A stretch of 64,000 bases of DNA, taken from Hahellaceae bacterium. Lineage in GTDB: Bacteria; Pseudomonadota; Gammaproteobacteria; Pseudomonadales; Oleiphilaceae. Both the position numbers and the translations under genes were made by a program. The stretch lies in the NCBI GenBank assembly GCA_016716085.1, contig JADJWY010000009.1:426506-490505 (forward strand). The letters run 5' to 3'. The notes beneath the pieces are model-generated. The model saw only the letters and a list, made by a program, of their open reading frames with translations. It was not told the DNA's origin and did no database searches. Below, one piece after another: positions 7,247-15,935 of this stretch; position 1 is the stretch's first letter; every line of letters begins with the position of its first letter.

Positions 7247-7846
7247 TTAGTGTGCCAATTCCCGCGCCCAATAACGCAGCGTTTTTTCTGTTTCCTCGGG
7301 CTGGTCGATGTCCTTCCACCGATAGGTAGCGCGTACATCCAGAGGGCGATATCCACGCTTGCGCCAAAGGCTGTCGCGAGTTTTCGCATTGGTGGGTTTC
7401 AGAGGATGATCGTCAGGGCGATCGACGGCGCAAAAACAACTGACCTCAAAGCCCCCCAGTTCGGCGGCATGAGCTTCGCGCTCATCAAAGAAACGCCAAC
7501 CCAGTCCAAGGCCACGATAGGCCGGTAACAGCACTGATTCGGCACAGTAGAAGACCTTGCTAAGGTCATAGCCGGCGTCTTTCATGGGCGCCTGAAACTC
7601 CGGTGTTTCATGGGCCATCGGAATGGCGGTGGAGGCGCCTATGATTTTGCCGTTGTCGAGGGCAAGCACGGCAACCGCCTGCGCACAATCGGTGTAGGTT
7701 TTCAGATATTTCTGTTCGTAGTCCAGCGTGCCCTCATAGAGGTAGGGGAACTCGCGGAAAACCTCGATGCGTAATCGTGCTACATCATTAATACAATCGG
7801 CGAGTGCCTGACCGCTGACGCGTTTGAGTTGAATTGTGGGGGCCAT
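7247..7846 (-). CDS. GNAT-family N-acetyltransferase
   Basis: A ~199-residue acetyltransferase. The acetyl-CoA loop region is seen as LPAYRGLGLGWRFFDERE (~115-132), following the beta-strand with VFYCAESVLL. Substrate is unknown. ATG 7846 was taken. A TTG six codons upstream is also in frame, and neither has a strong ribosome site. It reads into the inverted repeat ahead of the RHH/PIN operon. Confidence 0.8.
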   Translation of the reverse strand: MAPTIQLKRVSGQALADCINDVARLRIEVFREFPYLYEGTLDYEQKYLKTYTDCAQAVAVLALDNGKIIGASTAIPMAHETPEFQAPMKDAGYDLSKVFYCAESVLLPAYRGLGLGWRFFDEREAHAAELGGFEVSCFCAVDRPDDHPLKPTNAKTRDSLWRKRGYRPLDVRATYRWKDIDQPEETEKTLRYWARELAH

Positions 7847-7951
7847 GGGGGGTGTGGTTCTCAATGGGCTAAACGTGTACTATTCGCAGGTGCGCGCTCC
7901 CACAGATCAGGGGCGTAGTGTTAGGGAAACATTTATCAGGGAGACAGGGAA

Positions 7952-9460
7952 ATGTCTATCAAAACATGGACTCGCATGAATGCTTGGCTATGCTTATTGC
8001 TCAGTGTGGGTGTTAGTCTGGGTGTGTGTGCAGAAGCGCCGGTTGAAAGCCCGTTCATGAGCGCCTACCAAGGAACAGCGCTCAAGAAAAGCGGTATGGT
8101 CTACTACGATGCCCTCAGGGTGCCGGTGGAAAACGGGCAGCTTGAAACACGGCTGGGACAGATCAGCGCGCATTACTACCAGGGTGACAACTCCATTACC
8201 CCCCGCGAAGTGCGGGAAAATCTGCTGGCAGAATTAAGCAAACACCAGGGGCGGGTGAGGTTTGAGTGCGACCAGCATTCCTGTCCGAGTAGATTTGTGA
8301 CAAACCTGTTCGAAAAGACCTGGCTGCAAAGCCGCGTCATTGAGACAGATATCTTCAACATGACTAGCAAAGAGGATTTCCGCTACCTCTCGGCCGAGTT
8401 TGGAGATGAAAAAGCCCCTCTCTCGGTGCAGTGGCTCGTCAAAGCCGGTTACGGTGGCAAGATCGAGATCAGTCAGATTCTGCTGGAGCCGAAGGCCTTG
8501 CCCGCCGGAAAAGTAACGCTGAATCCCGATGCTGTGCGTCAGGTTTCCACTCAGGAAAAGCCGGATGTGCTGGAAGGTGAAGATGCGAAGGGCACTCAGG
8601 ATCATCCGCTGATTTCCCGTTATCAAGGCAGTGTGATCAAGGCGCAAAAGACGCAGGAGTTTGCGCAGTTTCGCCTGGTCAAAGGCTTCGATGCACGGCA
8701 AAAGGTTCAGTACGACACCCTGGAAGGCCGAGTGACGACGACGGCGTATGAAGTCTCGATGAAACAATCAACGCTGCAGATCTTCCAGAACTATCTCGGT
8801 GCGTTGCAGCAGGCCGGTTTGAGTCTTCTCTACCAATGCGAATTGAAAGACTGTGGCGATACATTGCTAAAGCAGACCTGGGCGGGTTCGCCGGAAATTA
8901 ACCGCTACAGTCCGCTGGATGTCTACAACATGCGAAGCACAAGCGATTTCCGGATGGCTAATGCGGTGCTGCATTCGGATAAAGGCGATGTTTTCGTGCA
9001 GGTGGCGATTGATCGCAATTCCGCGCGCCAGTATGTCAGTGTGGATGTCGTTGAAACGTCCAGCATGCCGACAGGACGGGTCGTGATGGATGTGAAGTAC
9101 CTGATGAGTGAAATCGAGCGGACGGGGCGGGTCGTTTTGCACGGGCTGAATTTTGACTTTAACCAGACCACCTTAACCGCCGATTCCACACCGGCCCTGA
9201 AGACAATTCACGACTATCTGGCGGCGAATCCGGCGCAATCGTTTTACGTAGTTGGCCATACGGATAATGTTGGCGACTATGCCTTTAATCTTGGCTTGTC
9301 AGACCGGCGTGCGAAGGCCATCGTCGATAAGCTGAAAGAAAGCGGGATTGCCGCCAGTCGGCTCGCTGCAGTCGGTGTTGGCCCGGTGGCGCCGCTGTCC
9401 AGCAATCGGCTGGAAACCGGGCAGGCCAGTAATCGCCGTGTGGAGTTGGTTCTCAAATAG
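7952..9460 (+). CDS. OmpA-family protein with two DUF4892-like repeats
   Basis: A 502-residue exported protein: signal peptide (residues 1-28, ending VCAEA), two homologous ~160-residue repeats, and a C-terminal OmpA peptidoglycan-binding domain (~385-502). The repeats share the pattern YQG, then a C-x5-C pair, then the DxxNM[TR]S-x-x-DFR motif and a P-x-G-[KR]-V end, showing an internal duplication. The OmpA domain carries HTDNVGD and the LSDRRA helix that bind diaminopimelate. It should be periplasmic or outer-membrane associated and anchored to the cell wall. DUF4892 proteins have no settled role. The gene is monocistronic, with a hairpin behind it. Confidence 0.85.
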   Translation: MSIKTWTRMNAWLCLLLSVGVSLGVCAEAPVESPFMSAYQGTALKKSGMVYYDALRVPVENGQLETRLGQISAHYYQGDNSITPREVRENLLAELSKHQGRVRFECDQHSCPSRFVTNLFEKTWLQSRVIETDIFNMTSKEDFRYLSAEFGDEKAPLSVQWLVKAGYGGKIEISQILLEPKALPAGKVTLNPDAVRQVSTQEKPDVLEGEDAKGTQDHPLISRYQGSVIKAQKTQEFAQFRLVKGFDARQKVQYDTLEGRVTTTAYEVSMKQSTLQIFQNYLGALQQAGLSLLYQCELKDCGDTLLKQTWAGSPEINRYSPLDVYNMRSTSDFRMANAVLHSDKGDVFVQVAIDRNSARQYVSVDVVETSSMPTGRVVMDVKYLMSEIERTGRVVLHGLNFDFNQTTLTADSTPALKTIHDYLAANPAQSFYVVGHTDNVGDYAFNLGLSDRRAKAIVDKLKESGIAASRLAAVGVGPVAPLSSNRLETGQASNRRVELVLK

Positions 9461-9470
9461 TGCAATGGGG

Positions 9471-9491
9471 GGCGGCGTTTTAGTCGCCGCC
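9471..9491. terminator. Hairpin between convergent genes
   Basis: GGCGGCG (9471-9477) and CGCCGCC (9485-9491) pair around TTTTAGT. It lies between the stop codons of the OmpA-like gene and the converging glycosyltransferase. There is no long U tract, so it is a probable rather than a certain terminator. Confidence 0.5.
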
Positions 9492-9494
9492 AGA

Positions 9495-10748
9495 TCAGGC
9501 CCTTGAGGCAAAACGTCGCTCGATTGCGTTAATCGCCGTCGCAACACCATCCTCCTCCGCCAGGGCGGGGCGAAGTGCCTCAGCCTTTTGGCGGTAGTCG
9601 TTGGATGCCAGAACGATTTTGATTTCCGTGGCGAGGCTTTCTGGCGTGACATCGCGTCGCGACAGGACCCGGTGCGTCACGCCATGTTTGCGCAAGGTCG
9701 CTCCCCAGTATTTTTGATCGAAACCATGTTCGACCACCACGGACGGAATGCCTGCGAGCAAGGAGGCTTGGGTCGTGCCTGCGCCGCCGTGATGAACCAG
9801 TAAGGCGCACTTTGGAAAAATCAGATGGTGAGGTAGATTTCCGGTGATATAGATGCTCTCGCTCGCCAGCGGCGGGTTTTCCGGGCTGAATGAGGTTTGA
9901 ATAATGCAGCGCCGACCGAGCTTTTGGGCAGCAGCGAGGTGTAATTCTAGGGTTGCTTTAGCCGTGAGATCCCCCATCGATCCAAAGGTGAAATAGATCG
10001 GGGCCGGGCCTGCTGCCAGAAAGCGCGCAAGGGCATCTGGCATGGCCCAGTTGTCGCCACCGTAACGGCCGCTCCAGAAACCGGTGATGCAAATCGAGTC
10101 ATCCCAGTCGCTGAATTTTTGCGTGAGTGAGGGGCTGGTGGCGATCAGGGTCAGATCCCTGGATCGAATGACTTCTTTGGCCACACTTTTCACCTCCGGC
10201 ATGCCGAGTGAATAACGTAGTTCAGCCGCTTTCTTGAACAGCAGACGCTGTCCCACCCAGTCTGAGAGTTGCCAACTGAGTTGATTGAGCCAGATGCCCA
10301 GGTTTTTGCCAAACACCGACGTATAGCAGCTGTAAACGGCGTTTGAGGTCAGTGCGACAGAGACACGCGGGCAGCCGCTTTTTTCTGCAGCGACAGAGAG
10401 GGTGTGACACATCAAATGGCCGATGACCACGTCGTTTTCTGCGCACAATCGGGAAGACGCTTCGTACATGGCTGCTTGCGCGGGGTTGAACGCGTGCTCT
10501 ATCAAATACTTCAACTGCTTCATCATGGAGGTCTGACGTATCGCATTGGGGATGAGGCTGTCGGCATCGTCAAATGCATCGAAGACCCGAACGATACGGA
10601 AATGTTGAGCGTGAGCGGAATAATCCTTGTTCTCGATGCTGGTATAGGCGAGGGTTACCTCGTGTCCGGCGCGGGCGAGTCCGTTGGCCAGTGCTATGAA
10701 GGGAAAGATATCGCCCTGGCTTCCCCAGGTTTGAATTCCGATTTTCAC
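9495..10748 (-). CDS. GT1-family (UGT-like) glycosyltransferase
   Basis: A 417-residue two-domain GT-B enzyme. The N-terminal part begins IGIQTWGSQGDIFPFIALANGL, the acceptor-domain start typical of sterol/lipid and antibiotic glycosyltransferases. FTFGSMGDL (~258) opens the donor domain, and HHGGAGTTQASLLAGIPSV (~318) with the following HGFDQKYWG is the nucleotide-sugar signature. It probably transfers a sugar to a lipid or small hydrophobic acceptor in the cytoplasm. GTG 10748 was chosen with AAGGAC upstream and the expected VKIGI beginning. It stands alone. An unrelated exported-protein gene lies upstream behind a hairpin. Confidence 0.85.
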   Translation of the reverse strand: MKIGIQTWGSQGDIFPFIALANGLARAGHEVTLAYTSIENKDYSAHAQHFRIVRVFDAFDDADSLIPNAIRQTSMMKQLKYLIEHAFNPAQAAMYEASSRLCAENDVVIGHLMCHTLSVAAEKSGCPRVSVALTSNAVYSCYTSVFGKNLGIWLNQLSWQLSDWVGQRLLFKKAAELRYSLGMPEVKSVAKEVIRSRDLTLIATSPSLTQKFSDWDDSICITGFWSGRYGGDNWAMPDALARFLAAGPAPIYFTFGSMGDLTAKATLELHLAAAQKLGRRCIIQTSFSPENPPLASESIYITGNLPHHLIFPKCALLVHHGGAGTTQASLLAGIPSVVVEHGFDQKYWGATLRKHGVTHRVLSRRDVTPESLATEIKIVLASNDYRQKAEALRPALAEEDGVATAINAIERRFASRA

Positions 10749-10779
10749 GTGATTGTCCTTATTGGGGCCGCTAAGCAAA

Positions 10780-10802
10780 GCGGGTGGTGTTTAAGCACCC
10801 GC
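10780..10802 (-). terminator. Probable terminator of the exported-protein gene
   Basis: GCGGGTG (10780-10786) pairs with CACCCGC (10796-10802). Read on the minus strand it is followed by TTTGCTT. It lies 68 bases after the stop of the exported-protein gene and before the glycosyltransferase start, so it would separate the two transcripts. Confidence 0.5.
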
Positions 10803-10869
10803 CCCATTTTAATCAATGCGTCACACTTGCTTCAGTGAAACAGGCCCAATTCCAGACGTCTATTCATGC

Positions 10870-11523
10870 TTAGGGTTTGGTGGCGTTCAACAAAGGACCC
10901 GCTGTATCAGGAAATGTGCTGGTGTTCAGCACCTGAATTCCCGCGTTGTGTTCACCGTTAAAGGGCGTTACGGCATTGCTGCATCCGGCCGCTTTAGCAT
11001 CTTTCGGTGAGTTGAACCAAACGCCAAGGTGGTAGGTATGAATCGGGGCTGTGCTGGGGTTCACGTTGGCATCTGCGATCGGATTATTATGGACTTCTGG
11101 CGCAACGGCAGCGTTAGGGGCGACAATGAAGGTTTCTTCATTGAAACGTCCGATATACCTGGCGTAGCCCTTGCCTTTGCTGTCCGTCTGAATGTCGCCG
11201 ATATACCAGGACATGCCGAAAGGCGCGCCTGGAATCTGGATCGAGAAAACATCGACCTCGGTATTCTTCGGTAAGCCCCAGACGAAGACTTCGAGTAATT
11301 CAGCTTCTTCACCCCCGGTCACACGGGCATAGCCGCCGGCTTTGGGCGCGCACTTGGCAGGAGCACCGACAGGGCGAGTCAGCTTGAATGAGGATTGGCT
11401 TCCGGTGAAGCCCTGCAGGGCGAGTTCATTGCTGGTCGCCGCCGACACAGACGTGGCGGTGAGTGATGCGCTGGCCAGGAACAGTGCGGTGGAGGTCAGA
11501 ACGGATTTGAGTGTCGTTTTCAT
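10870..11523 (-). CDS. Exported protein of unknown function
   Basis: A 217-residue protein with a classical signal peptide (residues 1-29, ending VSAAT after a long alanine/serine/leucine core). The mature part is rich in small and aromatic residues and has two cysteines (~58 and ~181) that may form a disulphide in the periplasm. I recognise no family. It is transcribed alone; 144 bases upstream separate it from the hybrid kinase and hold its promoter, without a strong consensus that I can see. Confidence 0.7.
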   Translation of the reverse strand: MKTTLKSVLTSTALFLASASLTATSVSAATSNELALQGFTGSQSSFKLTRPVGAPAKCAPKAGGYARVTGGEEAELLEVFVWGLPKNTEVDVFSIQIPGAPFGMSWYIGDIQTDSKGKGYARYIGRFNEETFIVAPNAAVAPEVHNNPIADANVNPSTAPIHTYHLGVWFNSPKDAKAAGCSNAVTPFNGEHNAGIQVLNTSTFPDTAGPLLNATKP

Positions 11524-11667
11524 GTTTGATTTGCCTGTATTGGGTCATTGATGTCTGTTCGGCCCGTTGAGAGTTGAAAGCGGGTCTCGACTCTGTTTAC
11601 GCCACCCAATAAGGAGAAGTTGCAGCATCGCCACAAAAGAATTTAATTTATTTTTCCGGGTATCAGG

Positions 11668-14103
11668 TCAGGAGAGTGTTCGTTTCAGAAAACGCTGAAT
11701 AGTGTCCGTAAACGTGCTGATATCCAGTGGTTTTGTCAGGTAAGCATCAAAACCGGCTTGTTTGCCTCGTTCGATGTCTTCTGGGGATGCACTTGCGGTG
11801 ACAGCGATGACTGGGATCGTTGAGGTTTCGTGTGCGGATTTAAGAATTTCCAGTATCTCGTAGCCATCGAGACCGGGCAGGTTGATATCGCAGAGGATGA
11901 GGTCTGGCTTATGTGAAAGTGTCAATTCCAGGCCCAGCTCCGGTGTGTGCGCAGAAATCAGGGATAGCCCCGGTATGCGCTTGATGATTCCTTCCACCAG
12001 CTTCAGATTCACAGGGTTGTCTTCGATGTACAAAAGGGCTCTCTCTGAACTATTGGCCTCACGCCGCCAGAGTTGTTTTGTTGGAGCAGGGTTGAGGGAG
12101 GGGGAATGCTGCGCGCAGGGTAGCCGGATCGTGAAACAGCTTCCGGCACCCAAGGTGCTCCTCACTTGGATAGAGCCTTGCATTAAGCCAACGAGTTGGC
12201 GCGTAATGCTCAGGCCGATGCCTGTCCCTTCAATCTTCGTATCTTCGGCACCCAGTCGGTTAAAGGGGAGAAAAAGTCGTTGTAACATTTGCTCGTTCAT
12301 GCCTTTCCCTGTATCAACCACGGATATTTCGATGAATTCATCATCCGCTGTGCACGCACGAGTGGCGATAGCAACAGAGCCTCCTGCCCGATTGTATTTA
12401 ACGGCGTTGGAAATAAGATTAAGAATCACTTGCTTTAGTCTGACCCGGTCGGCCATGACATCGCAGCCAGACGTGCCAATATAGTCCAATTTGATGTTTG
12501 CTTTGTCAGCGAGAGAGCGGGACAGTCTAATGCAGTCCTCTATCGTTTCCTCGAGATTTACCCGTTCAAGTGAAAGCTGAAGCCGCCCGGCTTCGATTCT
12601 AGCCAAATCCAGTACTTCATTGATGAGTGTCAGCAGGTGATTGCCCGCTTTCAGAATTTCATCCACATTCTCTTTGTTATCGTCAGTGAGGGTGGCGTCA
12701 TCCAGAAGTAACTGTGCAAATTCGAGGATTGCGTTCATCGGTGTACGCAATTCGTGAGACATGCTGGACAAGAACTCGGATTTGGCTCGATTAGCCTTTT
12801 CGGCATCATTTTTAGCTTTGGTGAGTGCCGCCTCCAGCATTTTGGATTGTGTAATGTCTTTGGATGTACCGCACGCTGATATTACGTGTCCTGTGGATGA
12901 TGCTATTAGCTCGGCGACCTCCCGAATGACGCGCTCCTTGCCATCTCTTCGCTGGATGCGATATTGGATTTGCCGGATATTTTTCTCTCGGTTGCACGTT
13001 GATGGAAATTCCGCGATACCTCGATCATCTGGATGCACGAGTGATAGAAACGTGTCATAGGGTAAATTGCCGTGAGTGTCGGCGGTCAGTCCCAAAAAAT
13101 TCAGGTGTTCCCTTGAACACTGAAACGCTTTTGTCGTGCCGTCGAAATGCCACCAGCCCAGTTCGGCTAGCTGCTGGGCTTGTTCCAGTTGATGCTCACG
13201 TTCTTGTAGCGAGCGCTCTGTCTTTCTCAGGCGATCCTCGGCAATCTTGCGATCACTTATATCGATTACAACGCCTGACATTCGTGTGGCTGCACCCGAA
13301 CTCGCATACTGAAAGCGACCACGCCCTGCCATCCAGTGAATAGATCCGTCGGGCCACCTGACTCTGAATTCGCCGGAAAAAGGCTGCTGCTGATTTTTTG
13401 CTGACTCAACAGATCTTCTCAGATTCTCAATATCGTGAGGATGTATGCAACTTCTCACCGTTTCAATACGACCATCAAACTGCTCCAGCTGCATTCCGAA
13501 AAGTGCAGCATGAGTATCATTCCAATGGATATGACCGCTACTGATGTCATAGTCCCATATTCCTGCGTTGGCCGCTTCAAGTGCCAGTTGCAAGCGTTCG
13601 TGATCTTGCATCGCCTGAATAGACGTTGATTTGAGCTGCTCTACCTTTTCTTCCAGCTTGTGAATCAGTACAGCATTGTACTCTTTCAAAACAACCGCTT
13701 CGTCTGTCTTTGGACGTGTTCCCTGGGCGGGGGATGTGCGCCCCAAAAACTGAGTGATTTCGGCTAAGAGTGCATTCGGTTCCATCGGCTTGATGAGAAA
13801 GCCGTCTGCCCCAAGGCTGAGGGCAAATCGTTGATCTTTGCTGCTGGCATAAGTTGCGGTGTGAAACAAGAAAGGGATTGGCGCCAGACAGGGATCGGCT
13901 TTCCACTCCCGGCACAACTGAAAACCATCCATGACGGGCATCAGTATGTCGCTGATGATCAGGTCGGGCGGGTTGTTGCGAGCGAGTTGCAATGCCTCAA
14001 CGCCATGTTCCGCCGACATGACGCGATGACCACTACTTTCTAGCAAGGTGCGAAGTAGGTAGTTGATATCGTTGTCATCATCGACGGTCAGAATCAGGCT
14101 CAT
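11668..14103 (-). CDS. Hybrid histidine kinase REC-PAS-PAS-HisKA-HATPase-REC
   Basis: An 811-residue cytoplasmic protein without membrane segments. Order: an N-terminal receiver (VDDD start, phospho-Asp in ISDILMP ~55), a coiled linker, two PAS domains (~180-310 and ~330-430), HisKA with SHELRTPMNA, HATPase (N box LNLISNAVKYN, GTGIGLSI) and a C-terminal receiver (phospho-Asp in LCDINLP). ATG 14103 starts four bases after the stop of the upstream response regulator, so the two are co-transcribed. The N-terminal receiver suggests it is itself phosphorylated or paired with the neighbouring regulator. The PAS ligand is unknown. Confidence 0.9.
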   Translation of the reverse strand: MSLILTVDDDNDINYLLRTLLESSGHRVMSAEHGVEALQLARNNPPDLIISDILMPVMDGFQLCREWKADPCLAPIPFLFHTATYASSKDQRFALSLGADGFLIKPMEPNALLAEITQFLGRTSPAQGTRPKTDEAVVLKEYNAVLIHKLEEKVEQLKSTSIQAMQDHERLQLALEAANAGIWDYDISSGHIHWNDTHAALFGMQLEQFDGRIETVRSCIHPHDIENLRRSVESAKNQQQPFSGEFRVRWPDGSIHWMAGRGRFQYASSGAATRMSGVVIDISDRKIAEDRLRKTERSLQEREHQLEQAQQLAELGWWHFDGTTKAFQCSREHLNFLGLTADTHGNLPYDTFLSLVHPDDRGIAEFPSTCNREKNIRQIQYRIQRRDGKERVIREVAELIASSTGHVISACGTSKDITQSKMLEAALTKAKNDAEKANRAKSEFLSSMSHELRTPMNAILEFAQLLLDDATLTDDNKENVDEILKAGNHLLTLINEVLDLARIEAGRLQLSLERVNLEETIEDCIRLSRSLADKANIKLDYIGTSGCDVMADRVRLKQVILNLISNAVKYNRAGGSVAIATRACTADDEFIEISVVDTGKGMNEQMLQRLFLPFNRLGAEDTKIEGTGIGLSITRQLVGLMQGSIQVRSTLGAGSCFTIRLPCAQHSPSLNPAPTKQLWRREANSSERALLYIEDNPVNLKLVEGIIKRIPGLSLISAHTPELGLELTLSHKPDLILCDINLPGLDGYEILEILKSAHETSTIPVIAVTASASPEDIERGKQAGFDAYLTKPLDISTFTDTIQRFLKRTLS

Positions 14104-14107
14104 ATGC

Positions 14108-15244
14108 TTATTGTGCGTAAGAGGCCAATGCATCCAGCGATTCGGCCACTTTGCTCATGGCGTTTTGAATTTCGGCACCCGCATCCAGAATGTGATCGAC
14201 ACGATTCCGTGTGTCTTTGACGTAGAGGGAGAGCTGATCTTCCTGCTCCTCCGTCAGGCCGAGAAAAAGAAAGGATTTTTCAAGGTTGGTGGCCAGTTCA
14301 TCAAATGCGAGTGATGTTTCAGTATTAAACGAGTGGAGCTGCTCGTGTATGTGTTTGAACTCTACCGCGAGAGTCAACTGGGCCTGCTGCGCGGCTCTAC
14401 GACGAAAGCCGTGCTCCCGCTGCTTCAGCGTGATCCGTTCTACACACGCGTCGCACAACTCGAGCATTAATGCGAGATGATCACGAAGTCTGCCACACAG
14501 GTCTTCGTTCTCTGTGGGCATGTTTTTGATGAGGAAAATGGATCGCTCTCCATTAAAGATGTATTTGTTGCCCGCATTTGCAATTCGAGGCCCATTCCTC
14601 GCCATTTCAAGCAAATTTACTTCGAGGGACACGATGGGATGACGGTCACAGCGTGCGACAATGTCACCGGCATCCGTTTTTAGGCAAACAGTACTTTGAA
14701 GCGCGAACTGTTGCAAAAAATGAAAGGTAGTATTCAGTAATCCGGTCTCATCAGTGGCTTGGGAAAGTTCTCGGGCATATTGGAGCACCGCGCCGATTTC
14801 ACTGCAGTTACGCATCAGCATGCCGATCATTTCGTTCGAGGAGGCTGCGCTGTCTGTCACCTCGACTAGCCGCTGATGACGATTGATCTGGGAGCGAACA
14901 ATGCTTTTCAGCTCGGATAACTGAAAGGGCTTCGTCACGTAGGCATCGCCGCCGACTTCATAGCCGCGCAGTCGATCCTCTAAGGTGGCACGGCAGGTCA
15001 GAAAAACGACGGGAAGATCCTTAAATTGATCATTTTGGCGAAGCCGTCGGCAGACCTCGTAGCCGTCTTCTTCTGGCATGTTGACGTCCAGCAGCACCAG
15101 GTCAGGTGGTGGGGCGTCTAACTTATCAAGAAATGCGCTCGGCGAGTGGAGGGTGTCAATATCGTATTCTTTGGAGAGTGACTTTTCTACGAGTCGAAGA
15201 TTCGCGTCGCAGTCATCGACATAGTAGATTTTCTTCTTTTGCAT
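14108..15244 (-). CDS. Response regulator with non-DNA-binding C-terminal region
   Basis: A 378-residue protein. Residues 1-120 form a receiver (VDDCDAN acidic pocket, LLDVNMP with phospho-Asp, VTKPF lysine). The rest has no helix-turn-helix, GGDEF or other output I recognise. It looks like a degenerate GAF-like middle followed by a long helical, partly coiled-coil end. It is the first gene of an operon with the hybrid kinase. ATG 15244 has GGGAGC upstream. It may act by protein-protein contact, for example as phospho-acceptor for the hybrid kinase. Confidence 0.8.
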   Translation of the reverse strand: MQKKKIYYVDDCDANLRLVEKSLSKEYDIDTLHSPSAFLDKLDAPPPDLVLLDVNMPEEDGYEVCRRLRQNDQFKDLPVVFLTCRATLEDRLRGYEVGGDAYVTKPFQLSELKSIVRSQINRHQRLVEVTDSAASSNEMIGMLMRNCSEIGAVLQYARELSQATDETGLLNTTFHFLQQFALQSTVCLKTDAGDIVARCDRHPIVSLEVNLLEMARNGPRIANAGNKYIFNGERSIFLIKNMPTENEDLCGRLRDHLALMLELCDACVERITLKQREHGFRRRAAQQAQLTLAVEFKHIHEQLHSFNTETSLAFDELATNLEKSFLFLGLTEEQEDQLSLYVKDTRNRVDHILDAGAEIQNAMSKVAESLDALASYAQ

Positions 15245-15374
15245 TTGCCCGCTCCCTAAGGTACTCCCCCCCCGATTCATCATTAATTTATATAGCAATC
15301 AATGCTTCGTGCGTAAAGGGGTTATTTCATTGGTATTGTTATTCTATGCGCGTGTTTTGTAAGCAATCAGGGGC

Positions 15375-15935
15375 TTAGGCGTCGAGCTTTAACCGCGTCC
15401 GATTTCGATTATCCCGATTAGCCCGAATACTGCGCGTTTCGACTTCCTTGCCATCGCCTTTCAACAGCCGGTCATACAACACGACATTCACCGCTCCGGC
15501 AAGGTTCAAACAGCCGATGGTGGGTATATAGACTACTTCATCACAGTGGTCGAGCAGGGCTTGAGGCAGGGTGCCGTCTTCGGGGCCAAAAATGTAGACG
15601 GCCCGTGCAGGATGCTCAAAGGTCATGAGCGGCTTGGCGCCTTCTGTCAGTTCGATTGCCACTTTGACGAGGTCCTTGGGCAGGTCATGTTGCAGGGAAT
15701 CGACATGCCGGATGAGGATTTTTTCGTGCGTGAGTTTGGTGTCGCCGACAAATTGACTGGCCCGGTTGTAGCGATGCCCACAGTAATAGAGCGCCTGGGC
15801 TTCAAAGCATCCGGCGGCACGGAGAACCGCGCCCATATTCAAGGGAGATTTAGGATTGAAGAGGGCGATAGCGGTAGTCGGAGAGTCGGGGGCTGGCCCC
15901 TTGCTCTCAAGAGAGTCGGTGTTTGAAGTCTTCAT
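15375..15935 (-). CDS. SPOUT-family RNA 2'-O-methyltransferase (TrmH/SpoU type)
   Basis: A 186-residue protein with the three SpoU motifs: NPKSPLNMGAVLRAAG (motif 1, ~28-43), YIFGPEDGTLPQ (motif 2, SAM knot) and GCLNLAGAVNVVLYDR (motif 3). Such enzymes methylate ribose 2'-OH in tRNA or rRNA. The target cannot be told from sequence. Its start lies inside the end of the carboxynorspermidine decarboxylase gene (29-base overlap), so it is the last gene of that operon. Confidence 0.85.
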   Translation of the reverse strand: MKTSNTDSLESKGPAPDSPTTAIALFNPKSPLNMGAVLRAAGCFEAQALYYCGHRYNRASQFVGDTKLTHEKILIRHVDSLQHDLPKDLVKVAIELTEGAKPLMTFEHPARAVYIFGPEDGTLPQALLDHCDEVVYIPTIGCLNLAGAVNVVLYDRLLKGDGKEVETRSIRANRDNRNRTRLKLDA

